Notes under the pieces: generated by a model
Told to the model about the DNA's origin: nothing
The model's database searches: none
What the model saw: the letters and a program-made list of their open reading frames with translations, nothing else
In this document: positions 7,864 through 15,685 of the stretch, piece by piece
Layout: the number at the start of each line of letters is the position of its first letter
How positions within the stretch are numbered: position 1 is the stretch's first letter
Assembly (NCBI RefSeq): GCF_902806995.1
Contig: NZ_LR777654.1
Coordinates: 930,001-994,000, forward strand
Origin: Chlamydiifrater volucris
Lineage (GTDB): Bacteria; Chlamydiota; Chlamydiia; Chlamydiales; Chlamydiaceae
Direction of reading: 5' to 3'
DNA: 64,000 nt
Position numbers and translations under genes: made by a program

Positions 7864-8547
7864 ATGCTCGTAAGAATCCCCGGAATCTCTCTCAAAACGG
7901 TCCCTATGGAAAAGCAAGGCTGCATAGCCACCATATTCACCCCCTCAGGACTTATCACTGTGTTTGCCAAAAGCGGACTATCTCCTAATTTTACGGAAAG
8001 AGAGACCTTACTTCCCATTACCCAAGCTTACTATACATTTACCTATCACCCACCTAAAATGAGACGCTTTACAGAAGCTGAAATCATTAATCCTTACCTA
8101 GAAATTAAAACAAACTACCGAGCGTTACTAGCTGCAGGGAAAATGATCGAAGCTATTCTGACTACCCAGTGGAAAGAAAAACCTTCTAAAGACTTGTATA
8201 TTCTATTCGCAAATCTTTTGTACCGAATGACAAAAGTTAAATATCCTCAGACTCTAGCATCAGCTTTTTTATTGAAACTCATGAAGTACGAGGGGATCCT
8301 AGATGCTTCCCCACACTGTCGTTCTTGTGGGAAACATTTGGCAGATGCAGTACGGCGCTACAAGGGGTACCGGTTTTGCCCGGAACATGGTCCCAGTGGA
8401 AGTATCCTCTTTTCTCGAGACGAAGAGCGATTCCTGCTAGCCCTAATTACCAGCAAAAAATTTGCTGACCTTGAAGAGTTAGCAAATTTTGATGTGTGCC
8501 TCAAAGACTCTATATCTGAACTTTTTAACACTATCATAGAAGATTAA
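7864..8547 (+). CDS. recO: DNA repair protein RecO
   Basis: A 227-residue RecO-family protein. The N-terminal OB-fold starts with VRIPGISLKTVP and the middle is helical. A zinc-site-like cluster CRSCGKHL and CPEHG lies near residues 156-180. RecO loads RecA on SSB-coated DNA together with RecR. It follows the nuclease-like gene by 6 bases. The length is slightly short of E. coli RecO (242). Confidence 0.85.
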   Translation: MLVRIPGISLKTVPMEKQGCIATIFTPSGLITVFAKSGLSPNFTERETLLPITQAYYTFTYHPPKMRRFTEAEIINPYLEIKTNYRALLAAGKMIEAILTTQWKEKPSKDLYILFANLLYRMTKVKYPQTLASAFLLKLMKYEGILDASPHCRSCGKHLADAVRRYKGYRFCPEHGPSGSILFSRDEERFLLALITSKKFADLEELANFDVCLKDSISELFNTIIED

Positions 8548-8549
8548 AC

Positions 8550-9224
8550 TTACAATATCGTGATACTTCCTCCATCACAAGTTTGTATGTCAAAAGTGAT
8601 CGTCGGAAACGTTCCTGCTAATTCATTATAAAATACTTTATTTCGAAAACCTTTTTTCCTTTGCCGATACTCTTGAGAAATATTCACTTTGCCTCCAAAG
8701 GAAGTACGCGTCTGAACTATAACCCCGACAGTTTTAGGTAATCGCAGACAAATGGGCTCCGAACGATTACGGATATTAACTACCGCATCTTTTTTCCATA
8801 GCCCCTCAAAACTGAGATTAATCTTGCAGGAAGTACAACGGATGGATAAATAGTCCAAAGCTTCGTAATTTCCAGTAAAATTTCCATTCAGTACTCCGAA
8901 CGTTCCCTCATAAGAAATCGTTTTCAGAAGAGGAAATTGTCCAGAACAATCTAAAAAAACTCTCTTATTTCTTCTGGCATCAATATCGATGTCCTGTAAA
9001 TCAGGATATTTTCCTGAAAAATCAAACCTCTCCACATAGAGTTCTTCTTCTCCATAAGAAAAATTTTGTGAGTTTCTAAAGACCCCAACATTGAGATCGC
9101 GTCCAGCAACGATATCACCAAAGAGAACTAACGGAGAAAGACTTACACAGAAAATCAGTAAAAAACGTTTGAAACAAGTAACGAAGAACCGGCGCATCTC
9201 CAAACAACTCCTGAGACAATCCAA
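8550..9224 (-). CDS. Secreted protein of unknown function (CT471 position)
   Basis: A 224-residue protein. A signal peptide is visible after MRRFFVTCFKR, with a hydrophobic stretch ending around LVLFGD. The start at 9197 (MRRFF) is an alternative that would remove nine leading residues. The mature part is rich in short beta-type segments with FDFSGKYP, FLDCSGQFP and LNGNFTGN, which look like a weak internal repeat (aromatic-x-G followed by 15-20 residues). It resembles an exported beta-rich protein, and no enzyme family is recognised. It is convergent with recO, with 2 bases between the stops. Confidence 0.7.
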   Translation of the reverse strand: MDCLRSCLEMRRFFVTCFKRFLLIFCVSLSPLVLFGDIVAGRDLNVGVFRNSQNFSYGEEELYVERFDFSGKYPDLQDIDIDARRNKRVFLDCSGQFPLLKTISYEGTFGVLNGNFTGNYEALDYLSIRCTSCKINLSFEGLWKKDAVVNIRNRSEPICLRLPKTVGVIVQTRTSFGGKVNISQEYRQRKKGFRNKVFYNELAGTFPTITFDIQTCDGGSITIL

Positions 9225-9285
9225 AAGCCTACCATCTCAAGATATCCCGTTATTTGGCAATGACAAAAACACAGCGAAAAGATGC

Positions 9286-9367
9286 TGCGAGAGAGGGGAC
9301 TCGAACCCCTAAGGATTGCTCCACTGCCACCTCAAGACAGCGCGTATACCAATTCCGCCACTCCCGC
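9286..9367 (-). tRNA. tRNA-Leu (anticodon GAG)
   Basis: An 82-nt class II tRNA on the minus strand. On that strand the acceptor GCGGGAG pairs with CTCTCGC (G-U pairs allowed) and the discriminator is A. The stem CUGUC/GGCAG closes a UUGAGGU loop with anticodon GAG. The variable arm and GGTTCGAGTCC are typical of tRNA-Leu. Confidence 0.95.
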
Positions 9368-9403
9368 AAAGGAATCCGGGTCTACCGAACTCAGCAAGAA
9401 GAA

Positions 9404-9433
9404 AGCTTACAAAGCTTTACCTGTTTTGAACAA
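9404..9433 (-). promoter_or_regulatory. Putative promoter of tRNA-Leu(GAG)
   Basis: On the minus strand TTGTTC (9433-9428) and TAAGCT (9409-9404) are 18 bases apart, and the tRNA starts about 36 bases downstream of the -10. Weak hexamers make this tentative. Confidence 0.33.
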
Positions 9434-9499
9434 GAAAAAAAACATTTCCGAAGATAAAGAAATCAGGTACATTGGGGGTAAAAAATTTTATAATTCATC

Positions 9500-10288
9500 A
9501 TGCGTTGCACAGCTTATTGTACCGCTTCCGCTTATAATCTACATGTCCTCTTTCATTTGCTAAAAGCTCACTACACAACTACTCTTTCGAGAGAATACGT
9601 GCTTATAGTTTCTAACGAGAACCCTGACATGATAGCTGTTTTCTTTTCTTACGGAACAGCTGTTTTCTGGGGGTGGAACGAACAGGAGGAAATTCGATTG
9701 CTACAGACGCTAACCTCCTCCTCCCAAGAAATTATTAAACACCCAGAGATTGATAAATACGAATTCGATTATGGCGAAAAATTACTAATACGAAGAGATA
9801 AGTTAGTTCTATCCGATTCTTCCATTAACACCAAGTTAGCAATTTCTTTTGGATTGGCCCAATCAGTCAAGCTAACCATTTTTGAGGAGACTATTTATAA
9901 AACTATAGAAAATTCTAAAAGACTGCCCAAAGATTTGGCCACTAAAGGGCATATCCGAATGTCTAGGAGAACAATAGGGAAAAGGATAGGTCAATTATTC
10001 CTGGATAAAGCTTCTGTAAATTTGCACTCAGATATTCTTGATGAGCCTGACTTTTTCTGGGAACATCCAGAAACTCAACCCATCTACCGAGATGTGTTCC
10101 TTTGTTTAGATATAGAATCTCGCATCAATGTGCTCAATCATAGGCTTACAGTCCTTGGAGATCTATTAGAAATTTTAAACGATCAACTGAACCACCAACA
10201 TTCTTCATCTTTGGAGTGGACGATAATATGCTTAATTATGTTAGAACTCTCAGTAGCTCTTTTGAAAGATGTTTTCAATGTTATTTAA
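9500..10288 (+). CDS. RMND1/Sif2 family protein (DUF155, COG1723)
   Basis: A 262-residue protein that begins CTAYCTASAYNL, the opening I associate with the RMND1/Sif2-type (DUF155) family. The signature FFSYGTAVFWGW follows. The C-terminus has a hydrophobic helix (about residues 237-255) after a long amphipathic helical part, as in family members anchored to a membrane. Eukaryotic relatives support mitochondrial translation; the bacterial role is unknown. It matches CT472. The yidD start lies just after its stop, so the two are likely cotranscribed. Confidence 0.78.
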   Translation: MRCTAYCTASAYNLHVLFHLLKAHYTTTLSREYVLIVSNENPDMIAVFFSYGTAVFWGWNEQEEIRLLQTLTSSSQEIIKHPEIDKYEFDYGEKLLIRRDKLVLSDSSINTKLAISFGLAQSVKLTIFEETIYKTIENSKRLPKDLATKGHIRMSRRTIGKRIGQLFLDKASVNLHSDILDEPDFFWEHPETQPIYRDVFLCLDIESRINVLNHRLTVLGDLLEILNDQLNHQHSSSLEWTIICLIMLELSVALLKDVFNVI

Positions 10289-10289
10289 A

Positions 10290-10541
10290 ATGAAAAAAAT
10301 CTTAGTCAGTTTAATAAAGATCTACCGCCAATTACTTTCCCCCTTCTTCGGGTACTCTTGCCGTTTTTTCCCTTCTTGCTCCTTCTATGCCCTACAAGCA
10401 CTTCATCACTACGAAACCAAAAAAGCCTTATGGTTGATCAGCTGCAGGATAGCAAAATGTGGTGGGTGGCACCCTGGAGGTCCAGATTTTCTCCCTGGAA
10501 CTTCCGTAGAAGAAGCTCTCCAAGAGGATCCTCCCCTATAA
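10290..10541 (+). CDS. yidD: Membrane protein insertion efficiency factor YidD
   Basis: An 83-residue YidD protein. The family signature is clear: IKIYRQLLSP, CRFFPSCSFYA, a conserved C at AKCGGWHPGG, then DFLPG. YidD is a small amphipathic membrane-associated protein linked to YidC-dependent insertion. The start at 10290 (MKKILVSLIK) is chosen because it matches the family N-terminus; an in-frame ATG at 10269 inside the previous gene would add seven residues. In many bacteria yidD sits beside yidC and rnpA; here it follows the RMND1-like gene. Confidence 0.88.
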   Translation: MKKILVSLIKIYRQLLSPFFGYSCRFFPSCSFYALQALHHYETKKALWLISCRIAKCGGWHPGGPDFLPGTSVEEALQEDPPL

Positions 10542-10544
10542 GAA

Positions 10545-11660
10545 TCACCCGCAGGGAATTTTTAAACGATTGCCAGGAAGAATTTTGCTAGTCTTCATTC
10601 CATTAGCTTGGGATAGAGCATCAACGCTAACACGAAACTTTTTAGCCACAGACCACAACGAATCCCCTTCCTTGACTATGTATTCCTTCGAGTCCCCAAG
10701 GGTATCCCCACTTCTAACATTTCTCTTCCTAACATCTTCTTTCGAGAGCAAAGCTTGAGCAACCACTTTCACCTCTGAAGAACGTGGAGAGGAAAGAATT
10801 TGACAACAAAACTTTTCTGCATAAGGAGAACTCATTGGTAATATTCGCAGAAATTTTATCAGCCTTTCATCCGGGAAAGTATGAACAACGTAGTCTGAGT
10901 CGTGAACCAAAAAAAGAAGCGAAGCCAAGGGAAATTCTGCTCTAAGATAAGTGGATAAACATTGTCGACGAGCAGCATCAGAAATCAATGTTGCCCTAGA
11001 CTTTTCCGAACAAAGTGAAAAAAATACCTCTTCTCCCCCCAAAATTACCATACGAACCAAGGATGCTAACGAGGAAACCTTCTCTTCCGCTCCAACAAGT
11101 AAATTACGAAGATAAAGAAACTCAGGAGTCGAACAAAATGCTACTATCAATTCTTCAGAAACATTTCCTGACTGTAACCCTTGATTTAGTAAAATAAACA
11201 ACCCTCTTGAGGTGTAAGGATATTTTTCCTCAGCAAAAAATTTCTTTGCCAAGCTGTACTCCAACTCCTTCAATCCCTCGGGAACGAGAATTTTTTTCCC
11301 TTTCTCTTCCAGTTCAACCATAGAAACGGGCTTTTCAACAGCCTTGACTATGTCAAAATGATGAAAAGAAACCGCTGCCCCCAATGCAAACTGTTTCAAG
11401 GGCCTCCCGTGAACTGTACCCTCAGAATCCAACAAGGTAAATAAATCTCCAAGAGGGAGGGAAGTCATGATTTCTATAAAATTATCTGGGAATACAGCAG
11501 AAGATCGTGTCCTAGCTATCATAGGCCCATTGAAAAGGTTCAGCTTATAAATATCTTTGCGAAAAACGGCCGAGTATAGCAGGAACAAAAAAACGACATT
11601 CAAAGCAATGCTAAGAATCAGAGACTGCGACAACCATTTCCCTTGCCCTGACTTGCTCAT
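10545..11660 (-). CDS. LysM-domain membrane-anchored protein (CT474 position)
   Basis: A 371-residue protein. One transmembrane helix lies near residues 14-31 (LILSIALNVVFLFLLYSAV), followed by a long helical region. A single LysM domain closes the C-terminus, starting at YIVKEGDSLWSVAKKF and ending LPGNRLKIP. LysM binds peptidoglycan sugars, which is relevant because chlamydiae make only a septal peptidoglycan ring. A role in cell division or envelope is inferred. It is convergent with yidD, with 3 bases between stops. Confidence 0.78.
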   Translation of the reverse strand: MSKSGQGKWLSQSLILSIALNVVFLFLLYSAVFRKDIYKLNLFNGPMIARTRSSAVFPDNFIEIMTSLPLGDLFTLLDSEGTVHGRPLKQFALGAAVSFHHFDIVKAVEKPVSMVELEEKGKKILVPEGLKELEYSLAKKFFAEEKYPYTSRGLFILLNQGLQSGNVSEELIVAFCSTPEFLYLRNLLVGAEEKVSSLASLVRMVILGGEEVFFSLCSEKSRATLISDAARRQCLSTYLRAEFPLASLLFLVHDSDYVVHTFPDERLIKFLRILPMSSPYAEKFCCQILSSPRSSEVKVVAQALLSKEDVRKRNVRSGDTLGDSKEYIVKEGDSLWSVAKKFRVSVDALSQANGMKTSKILPGNRLKIPCG

Positions 11661-11759
11661 TCTTTACAAGATCTCCCAGCTTGGAGCACAGAAACATTAA
11701 AACTCTTGCCACTATACATTCTCTCTCGTAAAATCTCCTATCAAAAACGTTTGCAGGCT

Positions 11760-14150
11760 ATGCTCATCCCTCTACAGGCATTACAACGCTACTTTAGCTC
11801 CCCTATCTCTCTGAAAGAAATCCTCCGTGCCTGCGATGCCATCGGCATAGAGGTCACCATATCAGAAAATCGTGAAAAATCCTTCTCTGATGTTGTTGCT
11901 GTCAAAATTTTAGACGTTCAGCCGCACCCTAACGCGGAAAAACTACGAGTAGCGATGATCTATGACGGGGAGAATACTATTCAGGTCGTATGTGGCGCTC
12001 CTAACTGCCGGGAAGGAATTGTCACTGCCTTTGCAAGGGTAGGCGCTGTCTTAGTTTCGCCTGAGGGAGAACCTTATAAAATAAAAAAATCCAAAATCCG
12101 CGGTGTAGAGTCCTTCGGCATGTGCTGTTCTACTGCAGAATTGGGCATCACTGACGATAGTTCTGATGGAATCTTAGAACTACCTAACAGCACTTTGCTC
12201 GGAGAAGACCTCTCCACAATATTAGGGGATGTCTGTCTTGAACTGTCCCTTACTCCAAACCTAGGGCACTGCGCCTCTCTTTTGGGGGTGGCTAGAGAAA
12301 TGGCCTTTGCCTCTGGAAAGAAGTTAGCAATCCCTCAAGAATGGAATTTTTCTCCTTTCCCAACCTTGCTCTGCCCCTCTTTTGAACGTGTGGATGAGGA
12401 GGCTTGTCCGCTCTTTGCTTACGCGGAAATTACGGGTGTTACTAACATGCCCTCCCCTAAGGGACTTCAAGAAACTTTAATTAAGTTAGGACAAAAACCT
12501 ATCAATGCAATCGTAGACATCACTAACTACGTTATGCTCGGGTTGGGACAACCTCTACATGCTTACGATCAAAGATTCGTCGACGCAGATTCCTTGTCTG
12601 TCTCAAGATTAGATACTACACACAACGTGACAACGTTGCAAAACGAAGAAATATCTCTACCCGAATCTACCCTTGTTGTCAGAGACAATGAAAAAATTCT
12701 CGCTGTCGCTGGGGTCATCGGTTGTAAATCTTCCTCCGTACAGGAGTCTACAGACTCCATCGTCCTCGAGGCGGCCTATTTTTCCCCGAAGGCAGTTGGT
12801 GCAACCATAGCTTCAACAGGGTTACAAACAGAGGCTAGTTACAGATTCTCAAGAGGAATCGACCCAAAGAATGTGTTGCCATCTCTCTACGCAGCAATCC
12901 ATCTTATCCTGGACATCTTTCCCCAAGCTAAAGTGCGACATGTCTATGTGTTGGAAAATGCCCCTTACGAAGCTAGGTTTGTACATCTAAGAGCTTCTCA
13001 GGCCAACCGCCTGTTAGGAATCAATCTTGACCAAAAAGAATGTTCTTCAAAGCTAGAAAGCTTAGGGTTTCAAGTTGTTAAAAAAGAAGAAGATAAACTT
13101 GTTATCGAAGTCCCTTCTTACCGTCATGACATCTCAAACGAAGCGGATTTAGTGGAAGAACTTTTTCGTTCTATAGGTTTTGAAGCTATTGCCCCCTCGC
13201 AAAAGACTATCACTTCCTCAAGGGTACGCGGGGCTTATCCCCCTAGTTATTCTTTAGCCCGTCAACTTGTGCAATCTCTGACAGGATTCGGGTTACTGGA
13301 ATTTTACACGGAGGATCTTTTGGATCCTTCTTTCACTCATCTTTGTCCAGAAGCAATATCAAATGTTCACCTGTCAGGCTCAAAAAGTACATTACTACTG
13401 AGACCTTCGTTGTTTCCCGGATTACTATCGTGTGCGGCTAGAGCATTCAATCGTCGCCATCCCTTCTTTAGAGGATTCGAAATTGGAAAAATTTATAACA
13501 AAATCGACGAACGTTACCAGGAACGAGAAGTTTTAGGTCTAGTTCTAGGCGGAGAAGCCTCTCCTAACTCTTGGATACCCTCCAGCAAAGAACTATCTTT
13601 TTTCTCTATGAAGGGGTTAGTAGAAAAACTACTAGCAGATCTTGGCATCAACGGATTGTTGGATGTGGAGCCGTCTGATTCCCCTCTTTTCCATCCTTTT
13701 CAACAAGGAGTTCTAAAACTAAGAAAGAATGAATTGGGAATCCTCGGTACGGTCCATCCTAAACACTTAAGAAACCTGAGCATTTCTCAACCTGTGTTTT
13801 TTGCCGAGATTGTTTTAGATAAACTTTTGAAATTATCGCCCAAAGAACCCGCGCTTTACAAGCCCGTTCTTCCTTTCCCTTCGTCATTCAGAGACATCAC
13901 CCTTACAGTTCCTGATAGGATTCTGGCGTCTACTTTGGTAAAAAAACTTTTATCTCTGAACTCTAAATGGCTTGAAAGTGTCACCGTTGTCAGTATATAT
14001 CGTGATAGTAAGGATATTGATAGCAATGTCAGAAATATTTCCTTGCGATTAACTTTCCGAGGAAATACAAAAACCTTGTCTAATCAAGAAGTTGATGAAG
14101 AGTATAATTTACTCGTTACCTCGTTATACCAACAACTTGAGAGAGAATAA
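11760..14150 (+). CDS. pheT: Phenylalanyl-tRNA synthetase beta subunit
   Basis: A 796-residue PheT. The N-terminus MLIPLQALQRYFSSP matches the family start, so ATG 11760 is preferred to the in-frame TTG at 11706. A tRNA-binding (OB) domain covers roughly residues 40-150 (VAVKILDVQPHPNAEKL). The B3/B4 editing domain, B5 and the catalytic-like core follow. The C-terminal anticodon-binding FDX domain ends with FRDITLTVP and related motifs. PheT pairs with PheS; pheS is not in this window, so the subunits are encoded apart, as in other chlamydiae. Confidence 0.95.
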   Translation: MLIPLQALQRYFSSPISLKEILRACDAIGIEVTISENREKSFSDVVAVKILDVQPHPNAEKLRVAMIYDGENTIQVVCGAPNCREGIVTAFARVGAVLVSPEGEPYKIKKSKIRGVESFGMCCSTAELGITDDSSDGILELPNSTLLGEDLSTILGDVCLELSLTPNLGHCASLLGVAREMAFASGKKLAIPQEWNFSPFPTLLCPSFERVDEEACPLFAYAEITGVTNMPSPKGLQETLIKLGQKPINAIVDITNYVMLGLGQPLHAYDQRFVDADSLSVSRLDTTHNVTTLQNEEISLPESTLVVRDNEKILAVAGVIGCKSSSVQESTDSIVLEAAYFSPKAVGATIASTGLQTEASYRFSRGIDPKNVLPSLYAAIHLILDIFPQAKVRHVYVLENAPYEARFVHLRASQANRLLGINLDQKECSSKLESLGFQVVKKEEDKLVIEVPSYRHDISNEADLVEELFRSIGFEAIAPSQKTITSSRVRGAYPPSYSLARQLVQSLTGFGLLEFYTEDLLDPSFTHLCPEAISNVHLSGSKSTLLLRPSLFPGLLSCAARAFNRRHPFFRGFEIGKIYNKIDERYQEREVLGLVLGGEASPNSWIPSSKELSFFSMKGLVEKLLADLGINGLLDVEPSDSPLFHPFQQGVLKLRKNELGILGTVHPKHLRNLSISQPVFFAEIVLDKLLKLSPKEPALYKPVLPFPSSFRDITLTVPDRILASTLVKKLLSLNSKWLESVTVVSIYRDSKDIDSNVRNISLRLTFRGNTKTLSNQEVDEEYNLLVTSLYQQLERE

Positions 14151-14171
14151 CTTTATAGAATTTAGAAGATT

Positions 14172-15143
14172 ATGCGTTTATTACTCGTTTTGTTACTTGG
14201 CTTGTCCTTCTCATCCCCATCTGCCCTTGGAGCGTCTAAAGATTCTTTGATTATGAAAGAAACATACCGTAACAACTACGGGATCATTGTTTCAAAACAA
14301 GAATGGGTAAGAAGAGGTAGGGATGGGACTGTTACAAAAGTATTAAAAGATGGTTCCGTTATTCATGAAGTATACTCCTCTGGGGCGTATCATGGGGAAG
14401 TGACTGTCACTTTCCCCCATAGTGAAACTGTAGCCCAAATAAAAACCTATGACATGGGCAGACTCCTATCTATAAAAACCTTTTTTGTAAACGGGCTGCC
14501 TGCTCGAGAGGAAGTTTTTAAAGAAGATGGATCCCACGTAACTTCCTTGTGGTCTGAAGGCAATGAAGCCGACACTATTACGACACCTTATTTTATCGAA
14601 ACAGTCTCCGGAGGAAAAATTGTGGAAGGATTTTATTCCTCAAAGAATGGCAAATATACCTCTTCTATTTCTCAAGGAACTGGAATACGCTCTTCTTTTT
14701 CCAATGACAATGCCTTACTAACAGAAGAAGTTTTTAGAGACGGAGAATTAATAAAGTGTATTACTTTTTATTCTAACAGAGATCCTGAATCTATCGTACA
14801 CTATGTCAATGGCTGCCCACATGGATTACGCCTAACCTACTTGATAGGTGGCATTCCGAATACGATTGAAGAATGGCGCTATGGATATCAAGACGGCATG
14901 ACGACAGTGTTCAAGAATGGGTGCAAAGTTGCTGAAATTTCTTATGTCAAAGGATGTAAAGAAGGACTGGAACTCCGTTACAACGAAAGTGAAGCTATAG
15001 CAGAAGAGGTTTCTTGGAAAAATAATAATTTGCACGGAGTAAGGAAAATATACGCCGGGGATGTTTCCAAAAAGGAATGGTATCATCATGGCAAAGTTGT
15101 AACGAAAGCTAAATTTGAAAGGTTGAACAACCTCGCAGGATAA
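14172..15143 (+). CDS. Secreted YwqK/MORN-like repeat protein (CT476 position)
   Basis: A 323-residue protein with a signal peptide (MRLLLVLLLGLSFSSPSALGA). The mature part has repeated units of the type G-x-x-T-x-Y-x-x-G-x-x-x, such as YHGEVTVTF, HGLRLTYLI and HGVRKIY. These resemble the YwqK-family antitoxin-like or MORN-like repeats that form beta hairpins. No toxin partner is seen, so the toxin-antitoxin label of the family should not be taken as function. It follows pheT by 21 bases and precedes the alkyltransferase gene by 2. Confidence 0.75.
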   Translation: MRLLLVLLLGLSFSSPSALGASKDSLIMKETYRNNYGIIVSKQEWVRRGRDGTVTKVLKDGSVIHEVYSSGAYHGEVTVTFPHSETVAQIKTYDMGRLLSIKTFFVNGLPAREEVFKEDGSHVTSLWSEGNEADTITTPYFIETVSGGKIVEGFYSSKNGKYTSSISQGTGIRSSFSNDNALLTEEVFRDGELIKCITFYSNRDPESIVHYVNGCPHGLRLTYLIGGIPNTIEEWRYGYQDGMTTVFKNGCKVAEISYVKGCKEGLELRYNESEAIAEEVSWKNNNLHGVRKIYAGDVSKKEWYHHGKVVTKAKFERLNNLAG

Positions 15144-15145
15144 CA

Positions 15146-15685
15146 ATGTTTTCTTCTCCTTCGGAATTAGAACTTGTTTCGAAGCAAACCAAAAAGACGT
15201 TATTCCAAGCGTGCTCTCAAGGTTTGGTGCTGTCTGCTCACCCTCCTCTCCGAGTAATGGTTCGTTTTGATAGTCATACTCCCATGCGGAGTTTTCTCAC
15301 AAGATCTCCAGTGTTTGCTTGCCTTTTCTTGGGGAGCTCGGCCCACCAGCCCATGGTTCAAACTGTCGACTGGCTGATCAATTACTCCTGTAAAAAATCT
15401 CAGGAACTGCCAAAGTGTTTTGAAAAAATTCCTTTATCTCTCCCACAGAAAACTGTTTTCAAGTTAATTGCTAACATCCCTTTTGGTGACAGTCTTCCGT
15501 CTAGGGAGATAGCTTCGAATGTTGGCATAAGCGTCGACGAAGTGGATGTTATCTGTAACACTAATCCTCTTCCCTTGTTTATCCCCTGCCACCGAGTCCA
15601 CAGGCAATCCTATCCAGAACCTATTAAGAATTTTTACAGCAATCTGCAAACTTTCGAAAAAACAGGCAACTTAGTTAATCCCTGA
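15146..15685 (+). CDS. ada: Methylated-DNA-protein-cysteine methyltransferase (Ada/Ogt type), divergent
   Basis: A 179-residue alkyltransferase. The acceptor cysteine is C148 in the motif IPCHRVH. The 3' region is shifted from the usual family pattern: the helix before the motif reads SVDEVDVICNTNPLP, where Ogt proteins have an arginine finger. The C-terminal glycine-tyrosine loop after PCHRV is replaced by QSYPEP. C. trachomatis has an ada-type gene here (CT477). Repair of O6-alkylguanine is likely from the family but should be tested, given these losses. It overlaps the 3' end of oppC by 11 bases. Confidence 0.78.
   Translation: MFSSPSELELVSKQTKKTLFQACSQGLVLSAHPPLRVMVRFDSHTPMRSFLTRSPVFACLFLGSSAHQPMVQTVDWLINYSCKKSQELPKCFEKIPLSLPQKTVFKLIANIPFGDSLPSREIASNVGISVDEVDVICNTNPLPLFIPCHRVHRQSYPEPIKNFYSNLQTFEKTGNLVNP

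Noticed and set aside
14172-15143. A toxin-antitoxin pair suggested by the YwqK-family label
   Set aside because: The protein is secreted and no toxin gene is adjacent; the family name is only a historical label.
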